Translations under genes and position numbers: made by a program
Assembly: GCA_963800255.1 (NCBI GenBank)
Contig: CAWDAK010000008.1
Location: 310,001 to 374,000 of the forward strand
Reading direction: 5' to 3'
Length of the DNA stretch: 64,000 nucleotides
From: DATFVA01 sp963800255
Lineage (GTDB): Bacteria > Bacteroidota > Ignavibacteria > Ignavibacteriales > Ignavibacteriaceae
Notes under the pieces: generated by a model
Seen by the model: the letters and a program-made list of their open reading frames with translations, nothing else
Databases searched by the model: none
Told to the model about the DNA's origin: nothing
Shown here: piece by piece, positions 27,380 through 35,459 of the stretch
Position numbering within the stretch: the stretch's first letter is position 1
How the letters are laid out: each line of letters begins with the position of its first letter

Positions 27380-28121
27380 TAATTTCTTTACTAAGCTTCA
27401 TACGCCGGCGGATAATCCAGTTAAGCCCAAGCATAGCTCCCCCCATTCCTACAAACGCAAACGGAACAGATTCCATTGCTGTCGCGGTTTTTTCCGGCAG
27501 AGGCTTATCGCCAAGATTCACAGGATATGAAAGAAAATCGAGATCGATATCGGATAAATATAAAACCGAACTCCCCCCCACCTCGTGTTCCCCCCATACC
27601 TTATTTATATACTTACCGGGGTTGTCTTTAATTTTTGTATGAGCTACAATCAGAAGTTCCTCTCTCTCACCGAAAATAGTTGCCTGCTGAGGACAAGCTT
27701 CGGTACAGGCAGGCTGCTTTCCTTCTATTATTCTGTCATAACAAAGAATACATTTTTCTACATACGGAACTGTCTTATCCCATTCATACCGGGGTATTCC
27801 ATATGGACACGCCATCATGCAGTACCTGCATCCAAGACATTTGTCAGCATCATAAACTACAGCCCCTATTTCTGTTTTATGAAGCGCTCCTACAGGACAT
27901 ACCGAAGCACAGGATGGCTCAAGACAGTGACGGCACTGCTTACGGACGTAGTGCTCACCAGGCTTTCTGATTATTGATGTCCAGTTCTCTGCTGAAAGTC
28001 CATCATTTTTCTGCCAAACTCTCGGAACATCATCTTCAAGATTATGTGTTTTTTTACAGGCAGCCACGCATTCAAGACAGCCGATGCATTTTGTAATATC
28101 TGTTAATATTGCTTTACTCAA
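27354..28121 (-). CDS. Hmc/HybA-type four-cluster ferredoxin subunit
   Basis: The 255-residue protein has four Cys clusters for [4Fe-4S] centres (CIGCLECVAACK, CRHCLEPSCASVCP, CLGCRYCMMACPYG, CILCYDR...CTEACP) and a hydrophobic segment near the C-terminus (FAFVGMGGAMLGLNWIIRRR) that can anchor it. There is no Tat signal, unlike DsrO, so its membrane side is uncertain. It overlaps both neighbours by a few bases, indicating a tightly coupled operon. Confidence 0.85.
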   Translation of the reverse strand: MSKAILTDITKCIGCLECVAACKKTHNLEDDVPRVWQKNDGLSAENWTSIIRKPGEHYVRKQCRHCLEPSCASVCPVGALHKTEIGAVVYDADKCLGCRYCMMACPYGIPRYEWDKTVPYVEKCILCYDRIIEGKQPACTEACPQQATIFGEREELLIVAHTKIKDNPGKYINKVWGEHEVGGSSVLYLSDIDLDFLSYPVNLGDKPLPEKTATAMESVPFAFVGMGGAMLGLNWIIRRRMKLSKEINEKESPDE

Positions 28122-28822
28122 ACGGGTGCTCCTTTTTTGTTTAATGTTGTACTGATCTTATCATCTGTTCCCGGAGGAAATTTCCAGGCGAGGGTGCAGA
28201 TCACCTGAGATAAAGGTGTTAGTACACAATGCGCAATTTTTGAAAAAGGAATCAGTACGAATATCAGTTCTCCTGATAGAATATGCACGAGCATAAAAAA
28301 CCGGTAATATGAGGGAGTAACGTTTAGATTTGCGCATAAAAAACCGGTTATAAAAGGAATCATTAAAAGTATGAGCCATAGATAATCCTGTCCCCTGCTT
28401 AACGCCCTGGTAGTTTTATTACTCAGCCTGCTAATAAATAAAGCTGTTCCAAATACTATCGTTGAAATTGTAAGCCATAGTGCCCAGCTGTGAGAAAGTG
28501 CCATCCATGATACTCCCAGTGCGTTGTTCCATAGCTGTATATGGGCAAAAAGGAAAATCGGGACCATTATTAATCCAATATGAAAAAGGATGGAGAATAT
28601 GGAATAAATCCTGAAGTTCTTCCGCAGCCTTTTTACGGGGAAAAGCCATTCCCAGGTTCTACCAACTATCAGCTTCCATGGCATCTTTTTATCATCAGTA
28701 TTTTTATAGGCTTTATAAGCCCCGCGAATATCAAGAAAAAATATTCTTGCCAGACCTAAGGTCAGCAGGGCAAAGCTCAACCTGAAAAGAGGTCCCTTTG
28801 CAAATTCAAGTAATGCGTCCAT
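28118..28822 (-). CDS. NarI/DsrM-like cytochrome b subunit
   Basis: The 234-residue membrane protein has about five hydrophobic helices with histidines suitable for heme b (FHIGLIMVPIFLFAHIQLWN). It is equivalent to HmcE, TmcC or DsrM. It starts immediately after the HdrD-like gene and overlaps the ferredoxin gene by four bases. It should move electrons between the quinone pool or periplasmic subunits and the cytoplasmic HdrD-like subunit. Confidence 0.82.
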   Translation of the reverse strand: MDALLEFAKGPLFRLSFALLTLGLARIFFLDIRGAYKAYKNTDDKKMPWKLIVGRTWEWLFPVKRLRKNFRIYSIFSILFHIGLIMVPIFLFAHIQLWNNALGVSWMALSHSWALWLTISTIVFGTALFISRLSNKTTRALSRGQDYLWLILLMIPFITGFLCANLNVTPSYYRFFMLVHILSGELIFVLIPFSKIAHCVLTPLSQVICTLAWKFPPGTDDKISTTLNKKGAPV

Positions 28823-30286
28823 TTAATTAACCTCTTCTTTTGAAGGATCTTTTTCTTTAACAAGCAGAGAATCATCAAAGATGATGGCTTTATAAATAAG
28901 ATCGTGCAGACCCACAACCTGGCAGTCAATTCCCTGGTCTTCCACGAGTTCTCTAAGCTGCTTTTTACAATTCGCACAGGGCGCCACCAATATTTCACAT
29001 CCCGCCTTGCGGATCTGATCTGCTTTCAGTTTGCCGCCTACGGTAGTTCTGTATGGTCTTATTTCATCAATAGAAACGGTGCCGCCTCCGCCTCCGCAGC
29101 AGATGTTATCTTCTCCTGAAGGGGTCATTTCGATATAATTTTTACAAAACGACTTCAGGATTTCCCTAGGCTGATTAACTATCCACCTCTGCCTGGCTAG
29201 ATTGCAGGGATCGTGATATGATACCTTTTCTGTAATAAAATCAGGATTAAATTTCACTTTCCCTTCCTTCCATGCTTTGTAGGTATATTCCATAATATTC
29301 AGCACAGGCAGGGCGTTTTCCCCCCCGCAATAAACAGGAATAAAGTATTTTGCGGAACGAGAAGCATGACCGCATTCTCCAATAAGGATATTTTTACCCT
29401 CGAGTCTCCTGGTTTCCCCATCGACCTGTTTTACAACCCTCTCAAGGATCCTGTCGCTATAGAACAAACCGTAATTTATACCATCATAATAGCCTTTACC
29501 TATTGTCCAGTTATCCCCCGTAGCCGTGAATACAGCGGCAATTCCCATCAGCGTTTCCGCCTCCATCAGGAAGTCACTCACCGCGGGGAAAAAAACATAG
29601 TCGGCATCAAGAACATCCATAGGAAATTTTATGTGAACTGATTTCTCCTGGAACATATCATCTTCAAGGAATTCAAGTGTATCCTGAAGAGCGGGCAGCG
29701 GGATAGCTGAAGTATTTCTGCTTGGTCCCTCCAATTGCTCCCTGGTGCTTACAATCAGAGCACGCGGGGCTATTCCAAGTTCGCTCAAAATATATCTTCC
29801 GAGGTGGGTAATTAAACCATGGTCAATACCGGCGGGACAGTCAAGTGCACATCTGCGGCAGGCAGTACAGTTATAATAACTATCAGCCATTTTCTGAATG
29901 GTTTCTACAGTAATATATCCCTTGCCCGAGAGACGCCCTTTCAGAAATCCGCCGAGAGAAAAGTGCCTCTTATAAATATCAAGCAGAAGTTCTGAACGTT
30001 TACACGGTATGTCTTCAATATCGCCGGTGGCCTGAAATACCTGGCAGGCTACAGCGCAGTTCGCACAGCGGGCGCTCATCCTGGCAAAATGATCGAGCGC
30101 CATTCTATAATTGGAATGTTTCAGTATTGCTGCAAAGGCTTCAAGGAACCGGCGGGGAAGGTCGGATGAATCAAAGTCTTCTACATGATAACGGACATCA
30201 AGGTTTTGTTTCTCGATTACCTCAGCTTTTTTAACAGATTTAAAAGCTCTGGTACGCTCCTCTTCGGTTATTTTGTTAGTCCTCAT
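28823..30286 (-). CDS. HdrD/DsrK-like subunit of the Hmc/Tmc-type complex
   Basis: The 487-residue protein has CANCAVACQVF and CTACRRCALDCPAG ferredoxin motifs and a C-terminal heterodisulfide-reductase region with HDPCNLAR, ICCGGGGG and PCANCKKQ. It is the first gene of a four-gene unit and resembles DsrK, TmcB and HmcF. The likely job is to exchange electrons with a cytoplasmic thiol/disulfide carrier. DsrC is a plausible partner because the dsr operon lies close by, but that is inference. Confidence 0.85.
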   Translation of the reverse strand: MRTNKITEEERTRAFKSVKKAEVIEKQNLDVRYHVEDFDSSDLPRRFLEAFAAILKHSNYRMALDHFARMSARCANCAVACQVFQATGDIEDIPCKRSELLLDIYKRHFSLGGFLKGRLSGKGYITVETIQKMADSYYNCTACRRCALDCPAGIDHGLITHLGRYILSELGIAPRALIVSTREQLEGPSRNTSAIPLPALQDTLEFLEDDMFQEKSVHIKFPMDVLDADYVFFPAVSDFLMEAETLMGIAAVFTATGDNWTIGKGYYDGINYGLFYSDRILERVVKQVDGETRRLEGKNILIGECGHASRSAKYFIPVYCGGENALPVLNIMEYTYKAWKEGKVKFNPDFITEKVSYHDPCNLARQRWIVNQPREILKSFCKNYIEMTPSGEDNICCGGGGGTVSIDEIRPYRTTVGGKLKADQIRKAGCEILVAPCANCKKQLRELVEDQGIDCQVVGLHDLIYKAIIFDDSLLVKEKDPSKEEVN

Positions 30287-30637
30287 TTATTTCCCTTAAA
30301 ATTCAGTATTGATTTTGGTGAAATGGACTTTAGGACTAATCTCCGATAGTCTTAAATCGTATCAAAAAAACATAAAAGAGGGACTAAATTCAAAGACATA
30401 TTAATTGATGTATCCCGTTTGTTGCTCATTTTTTTTCAGCAGCACTGACAAAATGGCAGACTTTTTTCAGTTCCTTCCGGGGTTGTAAGCAGGGTTGTGT
30501 AATTCGCCTTTCCAAAACCTATTGTTTCAAAATAATAAACCCTGAGTTGGCCGAAACGAATTTTTGTTTTGTAGAAATATTAAACACTTGAGGGTTGGAT
30601 TTAGTTGGATCTTTGTATTAATGGGTTTTGAGCGTAT

Positions 30638-30690
30638 GTGGAGCGATGGTGAAGCGGTGGTGAAGCGGTGGTGGAGCGGTGGTGGAGCGG
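30638..30690. repeat. 11-bp tandem repeat, about 4.8 copies
   Basis: Units GTGGAGCGATG, GTGAAGCGGTG (twice), GTGGAGCGGTG and a partial GTGGAGCGG follow each other without gaps. An 11-bp unit is close to one helical turn, so equivalent bases lie on the same face of the DNA. Confidence 0.8.
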
Positions 30691-30928
30691 ATTTACTAAG
30701 TATATGGAGTGTAGTAATAAAGGGTATAAAATGGGAAAGCACCCTAAAACTGGTGCCTAAAATTGAAAATCTAGACTTAAGAAAGTAAGTGGATTTCGGA
30801 GGGGGTAAGGAAATCAGGATGATGTTCTGATAAAATCTTCCGGTGGCAAGCTGTCTTATCTGGGCGGCATTTATCGAAGTATTAGGTTGATAAAGTAATT
30901 CATATCTCTTATAAAACTGGATGTCTCC

Positions 30929-31012
30929 TCAGATATGTTTCTCCTCTTTACTAGCATTCTGATATCTTGATTTAATTTCAAGCAGATACTCTGCTTTAGC
31001 TTTTTTACTCAT
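30929..31012 (-). pseudogene. Transposase N-terminal remnant
   Basis: The minus strand reads MSKKAKAEYLLEIKSRYQNA followed by SKEEKHI and a TGA stop. This looks like the conserved N-terminus of a transposase family whose members continue into an integrase-type core, which is missing. Only 27 residues remain. Confidence 0.4.
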
Positions 31013-31288
31013 AATTTTTCTTTCAAAAATTATTTTGGAAGGGTTAGAGCTATTACGAGTCAACGAATATAACCAATTTAGCTTTTTGAGGTTTTCACCC
31101 TGATTTTAAGAAAATTATTGGTTATTCAAGGTTAGATTTAATTTTGAGGCAATGAGTATCTTTTCGATAGTCCAGGGTTAGTTTAATTGTGAGTCAATCC
31201 GTACGTACCTAAATGGCAATAAAATGTTGCATTATTGGTCGCCGTAAAGTAAATTAAACAATGAAAATAATCAGGGAAGCTTCAGGGA

Positions 31289-32266
31289 ATGCAGTCACCA
31301 CCAACATCACAAGCTAGGAAACCTAAACTTCTCGACGAAGTCCGCATTGAACTAAGAAGCAGGCACTACAGCAGAAGAACAGAGGAAGCTTACATTAACT
31401 GGATAAAGAGGTTTATCCTTTTTAACAGCAAGCGTCATCCAAAAGAAATGGGTGCAGAAGAAATTAAGAATTTCATCAATAACCTTGCTGTAAACCACTG
31501 TGTTTCTTCATCAACACAGAACCAGGCTTTACAAGGGATACTTTTTCTATATAAAAATATATTAAAGAAGGATGTCGGCTGGATAAAAGAGATAAAAAAG
31601 GCTGCCAGGGTAAAACATCTTCCGGTCGTATTTTCCAAAGGAGAGGTTGTAAAGATTTTTGAATACCTTAATGGCGTTCCGAAAATAATAGTATCACTAC
31701 TTTATGGTGGAGGTCTGCGTCTTTCCGAAGCTCTCCATTTGAGAATAAAAGACATCGATTTCGAATATAAACAAATCACTGTCAGAGATGGAAAGGGTGA
31801 AAAAGATCGTTATACTATTTTACCTGTCTCTATTATTCCTGTTCTCAAAAAACAATTGAATGAGGTCTATAAGCAGCATAAAAAGGATTTAGCTGCCGGT
31901 AAAGGTGAAACCATTCTACCGTATGCCTTAAAGAAGAAATATCCAAATGCAGGCAAAGAATTTGGATGGCAGTTTGCTTTCCCGGCGGATAAATTTATAA
32001 AAGAAAAAGAATCGGGGATTATTTTCAGATTTCATATACACGAAAGCACAATTCAGAGAGCAGTGAAAGAAGCCATTAAAAGGGCAGGTATTATTAAACC
32101 CGGAAGTCCTCATACATTCAGGCATTCTTTCGCAACACATCTTCTGGAAAATGGATATGACATCAGAACAATACAGGAACTATTAGGCCATAAATCTGTG
32201 AAGACGACTATGATTTACACCCATGTTTTAAATAGAGGACTTGGGATTATAAGCCCGCTAGACTGA
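31289..32266 (+). CDS. intI: Integron integrase
   Basis: The 325-residue tyrosine recombinase has an N-terminal SAM-like domain (RHYSRRTEEAYINWIKRFI) and the catalytic set Arg in GGGLRLSEALHLR, Lys in GKGEKDRY, HTFRHSFATH, GHKS and the nucleophile Tyr in MIYTHV. The integron-specific extra patch is present: LPYALKKKYPNAGKEFGWQF. It catalyses attC x attI cassette exchange. Unusually, it is on the same strand as the cassettes and precedes them, so attI is expected at its 3' side, as described for a few reversed integrons such as that of Treponema. Confidence 0.93.
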   Translation: MQSPPTSQARKPKLLDEVRIELRSRHYSRRTEEAYINWIKRFILFNSKRHPKEMGAEEIKNFINNLAVNHCVSSSTQNQALQGILFLYKNILKKDVGWIKEIKKAARVKHLPVVFSKGEVVKIFEYLNGVPKIIVSLLYGGGLRLSEALHLRIKDIDFEYKQITVRDGKGEKDRYTILPVSIIPVLKKQLNEVYKQHKKDLAAGKGETILPYALKKKYPNAGKEFGWQFAFPADKFIKEKESGIIFRFHIHESTIQRAVKEAIKRAGIIKPGSPHTFRHSFATHLLENGYDIRTIQELLGHKSVKTTMIYTHVLNRGLGIISPLD

Positions 32267-32418
32267 AAAGTTGATGGAACATATATATGCAAAGCATATT
32301 TTTAAATATTTGGATTTTGTTAAAAATATAAAGAATAGGAACGTATATATGCAGCTGCACGCATATATATCTTCTTGGAACTAATTTCACGTGCAGGATA
32401 ATTAATTTAATAGTTATA
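32267..32418 (+). other. Probable attI site
   Basis: Three GGAAC copies (32276, 32338, 32377) mark the region; the first two begin matching segments GGAACrTATATATGCA. They enclose inverted repeats ATATGC/GCATAT (32285-32299) and TATATATGC/GCATATATA (32344-32369). At 32413 GTTATA matches the crossover box seen at the attC sites. The layout (two integrase-binding direct repeats plus a crossover box) fits attI. Confidence 0.5.
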
Positions 32419-32450
32419 TAGCTCACTAAATAATTTACCAATAATATTAC

Positions 32451-32481
32451 TTGACAAATTTATTTATGATAGTTATCTTTG
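32451..32481 (+). promoter_or_regulatory. Promoter of the first cassette
   Basis: TTGACA at 32451 and TATCTTTG at 32474 are separated by 17 bases. The second box also fits the Bacteroidota TAnnTTTG element. It should drive the XRE gene 34 bases later and could serve as the array promoter. Confidence 0.65.
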
Positions 32482-32485
32482 ACCA

Positions 32486-32495
32486 GACAATTGTC
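32486..32495 (+). promoter_or_regulatory. Possible XRE operator at the transcription start
   Basis: The perfect palindrome GACAATTGTC sits directly after the -10/-7 box, flanked by CCAGACAATTGTCCAGAC. A repressor bound here would block transcription of its own cassette. Confidence 0.45.
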
Positions 32496-32514
32496 CAGAC
32501 TATTGTAAAGTGAT

Positions 32515-32862
32515 ATGAAATCAGATGAAATAAAAAATATTCGACAAAACGTTTTGAAGCTAACTCAAGAAGAATTTTCCCAACTGTTATCAGTTTCAAC
32601 TAAAACAATTAGCAGATGGGAAAGTGGTGAAAGCGATCCAACTGGCTTATCATTGCAAAATCTTTTAAAATTAAAAGAAGTTATTAATGATAGAGAAACT
32701 TTTAAAACTCTGAAAAACATTCTAACTGGGAGTGTAGGAGTTGCGTTAGGTTCAATGATTTTAGGACCATTAGCTGGAATTGCTGCAATTTCAGCCACAG
32801 TAGTTGGACCAAGTGTCTTGAAACTACTTAGTTCATTAATTAATGAGAAAAATAAAATATAA
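32515..32862 (+). CDS. XRE-type regulator with hydrophobic glycine-rich tail
   Basis: The 115-residue protein has an XRE helix-turn-helix in residues 5-40 (LTQEEFSQLLSVSTKTISRW). Residues 67-108 are hydrophobic with small-residue spacing (GSVGVALGSMILGPLAGIAA), which can insert in a membrane. It is the first gene of integron cassette 1 and is followed by two peptide genes after 16 and 313 bases. A membrane-linked repressor sensing the state of the peptides is a plausible but untested role. Confidence 0.75.
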   Translation: MKSDEIKNIRQNVLKLTQEEFSQLLSVSTKTISRWESGESDPTGLSLQNLLKLKEVINDRETFKTLKNILTGSVGVALGSMILGPLAGIAAISATVVGPSVLKLLSSLINEKNKI

Positions 32863-32878
32863 TTTTCCGGAGGATTCA

Positions 32879-33145
32879 ATGTCTAAAATCGTTAAAGAAA
32901 CTGTTAGTGGTGCTGCTGGTGCAGCTTCAAGTGCTGGAATAGGTGTAGCTGGCTCTACAATGGCAGCGGCTGGAGGGACTTATGCTGGTTCTATAGTTAC
33001 ATCAAGTTTAGCTACAGTCGGAGGAGTTGTTGGAGGTGGAATGGTTGCTGGTGTTGCAGTCGTTGCTGTAGCTGCCGCCGCAACTGGTTTTGGCGTTTAT
33101 AAAGGTGTAGGCGCTTTAGGTAAAAAATTTAACTGGTGGAAGTAA
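32879..33145 (+). CDS. Small Gly/Ala-rich hydrophobic peptide
   Basis: I set the start at the ATG at 32879, which has GGAGG five bases upstream; the frame gives 88 residues. After a polar start (MSKIVKETVSGAAG) the chain is almost entirely Gly, Ala, Val, Ser and Thr in GxxxG-like spacing up to residue 75 and ends in GKKFNWWK. Such composition is found in pore-forming peptides, bacteriocin-like precursors and toxin membrane proteins. No family is recognised. It shares its cassette and probably its transcript with the XRE gene. Confidence 0.65.
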   Translation: MSKIVKETVSGAAGAASSAGIGVAGSTMAAAGGTYAGSIVTSSLATVGGVVGGGMVAGVAVVAVAAAATGFGVYKGVGALGKKFNWWK

Positions 33146-33175
33146 TAACTAAATTTATTTTATAATGGAGTTAAT

Positions 33176-33352
33176 ATGCTAAATATAATTCAATCAATAT
33201 TTAAGACTATCTCTAATCCTAGTACTCATAAAGCCGTAAAAGCAGCTACTCATACGTTTCGTAAATTTCCAACGAAACACGCTAATAAAGCAGTTGAAGC
33301 TGCATTCAAAGTAGGAGTTGAAGTCGGGAAAAAAGCTTGTAAAATTAAATAG
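33176..33352 (+). CDS. Cationic 58-residue peptide
   Basis: The frame MLNIIQSIFKTISNPSTHKA continues to CKIK and the stop at 33350, giving 58 residues rich in Lys and His with amphipathic spacing. TGGAG lies five bases before the ATG. It is the third gene in cassette 1 and ends ten bases before the attC site. Antimicrobial-like or immunity functions are both possible; no homology is claimed. Confidence 0.6.
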   Translation: MLNIIQSIFKTISNPSTHKAVKAATHTFRKFPTKHANKAVEAAFKVGVEVGKKACKIK

Positions 33353-33361
33353 AAATGGCTA

Positions 33362-33598
33362 CATAACCCGCCAATCAAGCGGACGCCGTTTTCGCACTTG
33401 GCATTTTAGAATTTTAAAGTTAGTCGTTCCGTATCGGCTAACTTGTTCAAAGTAGTTCTATTAAATTAACATTTGTTGCAAACTGCGCTTACGATGAAAG
33501 TTAAGCACAGTTTGCTAAATTATTAGTGTAGTCTTTTTAATCTGCATTCTTATTCTGGGGCGCCGCTTATCGGCAACATCGTAATATGCTTAGTTATG
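33362..33598 (+). repeat. attC site 1
   Basis: The left box CATAAC (33362) pairs with GTTATG (33593). Inside, AAGCGG pairs with CCGCTT. It closes the three-gene cassette 1. The interior is strongly similar to attC site 4 (CCAATCAAGCGGACGCCGT, TCGGCTAACTTGTTCAA). Confidence 0.75.
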
Positions 33599-33687
33599 AA
33601 ATCAAAGCTTTTATAGAAAGTTAAAGCTCAATCAATGTTATTACAAATATGCTACGGCAAAACTTATCATAATTTTAGAGGTTCTTA

Positions 33688-34341
33688 ATGTTAGACTCAA
33701 ATACTATTAGCTTAATTGCAAGTGCTACTTCAATTATACTTGCTCTACTTGCCATTATATTATCGGTTTGGTTCTTTGTTCTTTCAAAGAAAACCGAAAA
33801 AGAATCTTCTAACTCTTTAACAAAAATTGAAACATAAGCAGATTCTTTGCAAAAATTAACTGGTAGATGGATCGATAGACTTACTAAATATGTTACAACG
33901 GATAAACCATCTCCTTTTGAACCCGCTATAAATACAATGTTTTTGCAATTGCCACAAGCCATCATACAGTTTATGTCTCAAACTCAAATTTCACAAAGTA
34001 AGACGGGTATTACTTTAACAACCGAACAATATCATATCTCCGCCATTTCATTATATTTTTATTCTGCTCAAACTAATTATTGGAGTCAGCGTTTTCTCCC
34101 AGCAGCAAAAGATTTTGATGAAAATAATGATAATCATAAACTCATTAGGAGAATTGTTGATATAAGCCATGCAGACTTCAATCTTATTCACAACGTATTA
34201 TTAAACGAAAATCAAGAGACACTTAGTAAGAATAAAGTATATAACGTATATCTTAAGACAAAAGATTCACTGGCTCAATTCGTTCATTCAGTTTCAGATA
34301 TATTTATTTTAGAACAAAAGTCTAAAGAAACGAATCAATAG
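33688..34341 (+). pseudogene. Single-pass membrane protein interrupted by an in-frame TAA
   Basis: The reading frame starts at ATG 33688, has one transmembrane helix (SATSIILALLAIILSVWFFV) and reaches a TAA at 33835-33837 after 49 codons, then continues in the same frame to 34341 (LQKLTGRWIDRLTKYVTTDK at the restart). The frame beyond the stop stays open for 168 codons, so a recent nonsense change is likely. The downstream part might still be translated from TTG at 33847. It is the only gene in cassette 2; function unknown. Confidence 0.65.
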
Positions 34342-34362
34342 TAATAAAAAATTAAAAACGCA

Positions 34363-34550
34363 TATAACCCGCGGCTCAAGGCGACAGCGATTTCGCTCTT
34401 GGCAATTTTGGGGTTTTTAGGTTTGTCTTTCCGTGCTTAGTTTCTTGTGCAACGTTGTTCAGTTTATGAAAGATTTTTTTAATTACAAATATTTATTAAT
34501 TAACTCGGCATTGTTGTTCTGGGCTGCGCCTTAGCCGCAAAGCCGTTATA
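34363..34550 (+). repeat. attC site 2
   Basis: TATAAC (34363) pairs with GTTATA (34545). The inner arms GCGGCTCAAGGCG and CGCCTTAGCCGC pair except for one unpaired C, the extrahelical base typical of attC sites that directs the integrase to one strand. Nearly identical to attC site 3. Confidence 0.85.
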
Positions 34551-34559
34551 CCGGTAGGT

Positions 34560-35226
34560 AAAAAATGAACTATATCTAAATTAATATTATTGTGGTTCTT
34601 TCTTTAAGTCTTCTATAGTTTTACTACAATTGATAATAGTTCAAAGAATTTTTACAACAAATTGTCACCAAACATTTCACTTTATTCTTTCTTAGTCAAG
34701 GAAGTCCATACTTTTTGGATTGGTGAAGATTTAAGTAGTGAGTGTAATTATTCAAGATTATTACAAATAGGCATTATAAGGTTCAACAGTCTCTATTTCA
34801 GAATCAGAATTATAAGAAATTTGTACAATTGTGGAAAAATCCAGAAGTTGACATTATCTTTTCAGATATCTATAAATGAAGAACCCCTAAAATTAAAAGA
34901 TAATATCTTAGGAGAACAAAGATGTAAAAGTATCTCCACCAACTTTTGATTCAATGTTGCACAAAGAGTTTAATGAACATATTCTTCAAGGAGGAAGTAA
35001 TGCAATTTCTGTAGTTTAAAATTAAAAAGGTAATAGAAGGAATAAGACCGCCTAAAATAGATAGAGATAAAAACAGAATTGTTTATTCGGTTATAAAACT
35101 GGTTTGTATATAAATTATGAAATATCCGAAGTTCATTATTTTCCAGAGAAATATATTATAGTGTTTACACATCAACCTCAAAAAGCTGTTGGTTTAGATA
35201 CAATGGATGGTTTTTTAGATATTTAA
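34560..35226 (+). pseudogene. Decayed cassette gene, unidentified
   Basis: Protein-like segments appear in alternating frames, for example WKNPEVDIIFSDIYK, KVSPPTFDSMLHKEFNEHIL and EVHYFPEKYIIVFTHQPQK, separated by stops and frameshifts. The whole cassette between attC sites 2 and 3 therefore held one gene that is now dead. I do not recognise it. Confidence 0.5.
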
Positions 35227-35258
35227 AATTGTAAATAGATAGATAAATCAAAAACCGG

Positions 35259-35443
35259 TATAACCCGCGGCTCAAGGCGACAGCGATTTCGCTCTCGGCA
35301 ATTTTGGGTTTTTGGGTTTGTCTTTCCGTGTTTAGTTTCTTGTTCAACGTTGTTGTGTTATGAATGATTTTTTTAATTATAAAATTTATTAATCAATTCG
35401 GCATTGCTGTTCTGGGCTGCGCCTTAGCCGCAACGCCGTTATG
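35259..35443 (+). repeat. attC site 3
   Basis: TATAAC (35259) and GTTATG (35438) enclose the same inner arms and bulged C as attC site 2, followed by TTCTGGGCTGCGCCTTAGCC near the right end. Confidence 0.85.
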
Positions 35444-35459
35444 TTTCAGAATTAAAATT

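Larger units (their letters stand above)
30287..31288. other. 1-kb non-coding stretch between the redox operon and the integron
   Basis: The stretch should contain the promoter of the HdrD-like operon at its left end and that of the integrase at its right end. Inside are an 11-bp tandem repeat (30638-30690), a transposase N-terminal remnant (30929-31012) and an imperfect direct repeat, GGTTAGATTTAATTTTGAGG (31130) and GGTTAGTTTAATTGTGAG (31177). I see no complete gene. Confidence 0.6.

Noticed and set aside
30527..30788. Short open frames on both strands over the 11-bp repeat
   Set aside because: They exist because the repeat has few stops; no ribosome site or family pattern, and an 11-bp unit would shift the reading frame of any protein repeat.
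34662..34949. 95-codon plus-strand open frame between attC sites 2 and 3
   Set aside because: Protein-like segments on both sides are in other frames, so this is part of a decayed gene, not an intact one.
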